Assembly: GCA_029449235.1 (NCBI GenBank)
Contig: JANATG010000017.1
Span: 388,001-452,000 of the forward strand
Length of the DNA stretch: 64,000 bases
Direction: 5' to 3'
DNA from: Linnemannia schmuckeri
Lineage: Eukaryota > Mortierellomycota > Mortierellomycetes > Mortierellales > Mortierellaceae
The notes beneath the pieces were generated by a model, which searched no databases, was not told the origin of the DNA, and saw only the letters and a list, made by a program, of their open reading frames with translations. Of the stretch, positions 62,492 through 64,000 are shown piece after piece. Numbering within the stretch: the first letter of the stretch is position 1; the number at the start of each line of letters is the position of its first letter. Made by a program: the position numbers and the translations under genes.

Positions 62492-63019
62492 CTACTCACT
62501 AACACGAGCAATCCTCCAGGAATCCAGGATACCTTCAGTGCCTTTGACATTGAAATTAACATAGTAGGGCTCCTTCTTGCCCTCCTCCCTGTCGATGCTG
62601 ACAACAAGAGTCTTGCCCCCGACCAATCTGGAGTAAGCGAGTTCATAGCTAGTGGAGGAGCCACCGCCCTCTCTGGTAATAGTAAACTCGACGGGGGTGG
62701 GAACGACGCCGAGGTAGGCACCGGGATTGGCACCTGCGCGGCGGAGACCCAGGTACTTGCCGGGGGCACCCAGAGACTCGAGCGTGATTCTTCCATGCTT
62801 CGTGTTCTTCAGGCGCCAGATCTGCGTAGACGAGTCCTGCCGAGGAAAGGTGCGCACGCTGCCTTCCATCGCATCTGGCTCAGCAGTGGCATAACGGTTG
62901 TATCTCGGAACGTGGAAGGTACCGTAATAGATTCGGTAATTGCCGTTATCGAGCAGCACAGGCGAGGCAGCATGGACGATGGCAAGGAGAGCGACAAGGG
63001 CAAAGATGGCGTAACGCAT
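62492..63019 (-). CDS. Small secreted beta-trefoil protein, I66 inhibitor-like
   Basis: 175 aa from ATG 63019 with a signal peptide (MRYAIFALVALLAIVHA). The mature chain starts SPVLLDNGNYRIYYG and has QIWRLKN (a QxW-like motif), KYLGLR and SYELAYSR, fitting a beta-trefoil such as the fungal I66 serine-protease inhibitors (LdxGxYxI start). No Cys in the mature part. A TATA box (63419-63427) and likely 5'UTR intron (63022-63328, GTAAGA...CTGCAG) precede it. It could inhibit proteases or bind carbohydrate; assignment is by motif only. Confidence 0.7.
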   Translation of the reverse strand: MRYAIFALVALLAIVHAASPVLLDNGNYRIYYGTFHVPRYNRYATAEPDAMEGSVRTFPRQDSSTQIWRLKNTKHGRITLESLGAPGKYLGLRRAGANPGAYLGVVPTPVEFTITREGGGSSTSYELAYSRLVGGKTLVVSIDREEGKKEPYYVNFNVKGTEGILDSWRIARVSE

Positions 63020-63418
63020 TGCTGCAGAGTTGTTTTTGTGAGGTGATTTCCGTGAGTATGATGACCGAGCAGTTTAAATGTTAAAGAATTTGATGCAAAG
63101 CGATCACGTCTTTACTATTTTCAAGCGTGATGTTACCTGTGAGAGTTCTGCAAGGTTTTTACAAAATTACTGATTGATGTCGTTATGATGGTTGGTGTGG
63201 GATTTTGTGATGATCCGTGTGCCGTATCAATGAGTGTTCTTGATATGTGTCGGCACTCTTGCTTGGGCTCTGCGAAAAAGATCGTTCTTGTGGAGGCTCT
63301 TGCGACTGTTATTTCAATAGTTCTTACAGTAGTTATGTGAGTGCTGAGAGTGCTGTCACGATTCCAGAGTTTTGGAGTAGGGTCAGATGTGTGTTGGTGC
63401 AGGACTTTGTACTGCTTC

Positions 63419-63427
63419 TTTATATAC
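63419..63427 (-). promoter_or_regulatory. TATA box of the beta-trefoil gene
   Basis: TATATAAAG on the minus strand, about 90 bp before the GTAAGA donor (first base 63328). Confidence 0.5.
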
Positions 63428-64000
63428 GTGTAAAGAGGGGAAAAAGAAATGAAATGAATCTATTTGGACATAGAGAGAGAAAACAGAGGAACACCATGGT
63501 CAAGAATGACAAAATCCAGGAGAGAAAAATCACTTCGGAGCTTGAGTCAATATCGATGACGTGGAAGAGAGACAGCTGTAGTTACATAGATCAAAGGGGC
63601 ATAGGGACATATAGAGGAAAGAAAGGAGGGATCCTGGAAATAGATAGGGTTGCCAGAAAAAGAAAGAGATTGAGGGGAAGTGATGCTGGAGAAAAGAGAG
63701 ACACTGGTAAAGGAAGGGATGTGGAAAAAAAAGGATTAGGGTGGTGAAAATGGAAGGGTTAGTGGAGAAAAGAAGGGAGACTGGAAAAAGAAAGAGTTGC
63801 TGGGAAAAGAAGGGATACCGGCATAAATCAAAAAATGCTGGCATGAATGCATCCCTGCTCTTTTTGCCTGGCAGGACAGCTTTCTTGTTCTCTTACTGTT
63901 AAAAAAGGGGGGTGATGAGAATTCACGCAAGTTATCACCTCTTGTTAGTCTGGTTGGTCTGTAGGCTGAATCGAAGGGGAAGATACGGATGAAATAGGAA
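63428..64000. other. Purine-rich intergenic end of window
   Basis: The plus strand is A/G-rich with imperfect units like GGAAAAAGAAAGAG and AAGGGAT. No 28S fragment follows within the window. No gene recognised. Confidence 0.4.

Overview
This is eukaryotic, and most likely fungal, DNA. Short introns with GTRAGY donors and CAG/TAG acceptors, TATAAAAG boxes, and the mix of gene families (a Crinkler-type gene, a CotH kinase, a GSTFuA/LigE-like glutathione transferase, DIRS, Crypton, PIF/Harbinger and Tc1/IS630-like transposons) fit an early-diverging fungus of Mucoromycota in the broad sense. Mortierellomycotina is my best guess; this is an inference from gene content, not a database result.

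The window is a transposon-rich accessory region with a few single-copy genes set among nested repeats. From left to right: a Ty3/Gypsy element running off the left edge (1-4916); a GST gene (4987-5826); a decayed Crinkler gene cut by a 156-bp palindromic MITE (6272-9470); a dead Tc1/IS630-like transposase (9474-10869); a 5'-truncated DIRS element (11056-14512); a complete PIF/Harbinger element (14633-17961); a pogo/Tigger remnant; a CotH kinase gene (19225-21311); two weak hypothetical genes; a tRNA-derived SINE with target-site duplication (23577-23874); an orphan DIRS tyrosine recombinase; a full-length DIRS element (25911-30240) nearly identical to the first; an astacin protease gene; a 5'-truncated LINE; a third, divergent DIRS (34591-40069) split by a Tc1 element; a second Tc1-like element with ~200-bp inverted ends; a solo LTR; a 270-bp solo DIRS-type hairpin; a small KNH-like secreted protein gene; a long purine-rich stretch; a 5S-like gene; a GC-rich cupin gene; a broken Crypton-like recombinase; a second PIF/Harbinger copy (52791-56119) of the same length in inverted orientation; two facing Tc1 fragments; a GC-rich bacterial-looking alpha/beta hydrolase with a fungal-style signal peptide; a 20-bp minisatellite; an intronless eIF5A pseudogene; and a small secreted beta-trefoil-like protein gene.

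The host genes mostly encode secreted or surface proteins (CotH, astacin, KNH-like, cupin, hydrolase, beta-trefoil inhibitor-like). Four of them share a TATAAAAG box followed by a putative 5'UTR intron whose acceptor lies just before the ATG. The most interesting points are the perfectly matched circle-junction region of the DIRS elements and a related solo terminal hairpin, a family of dispersed 28S rRNA domain V fragments that all start at the same rRNA position and usually follow purine-rich tracts, the full-length SINE with triplicated body, and the hydrolase that seems to have gained a signal peptide after transfer.
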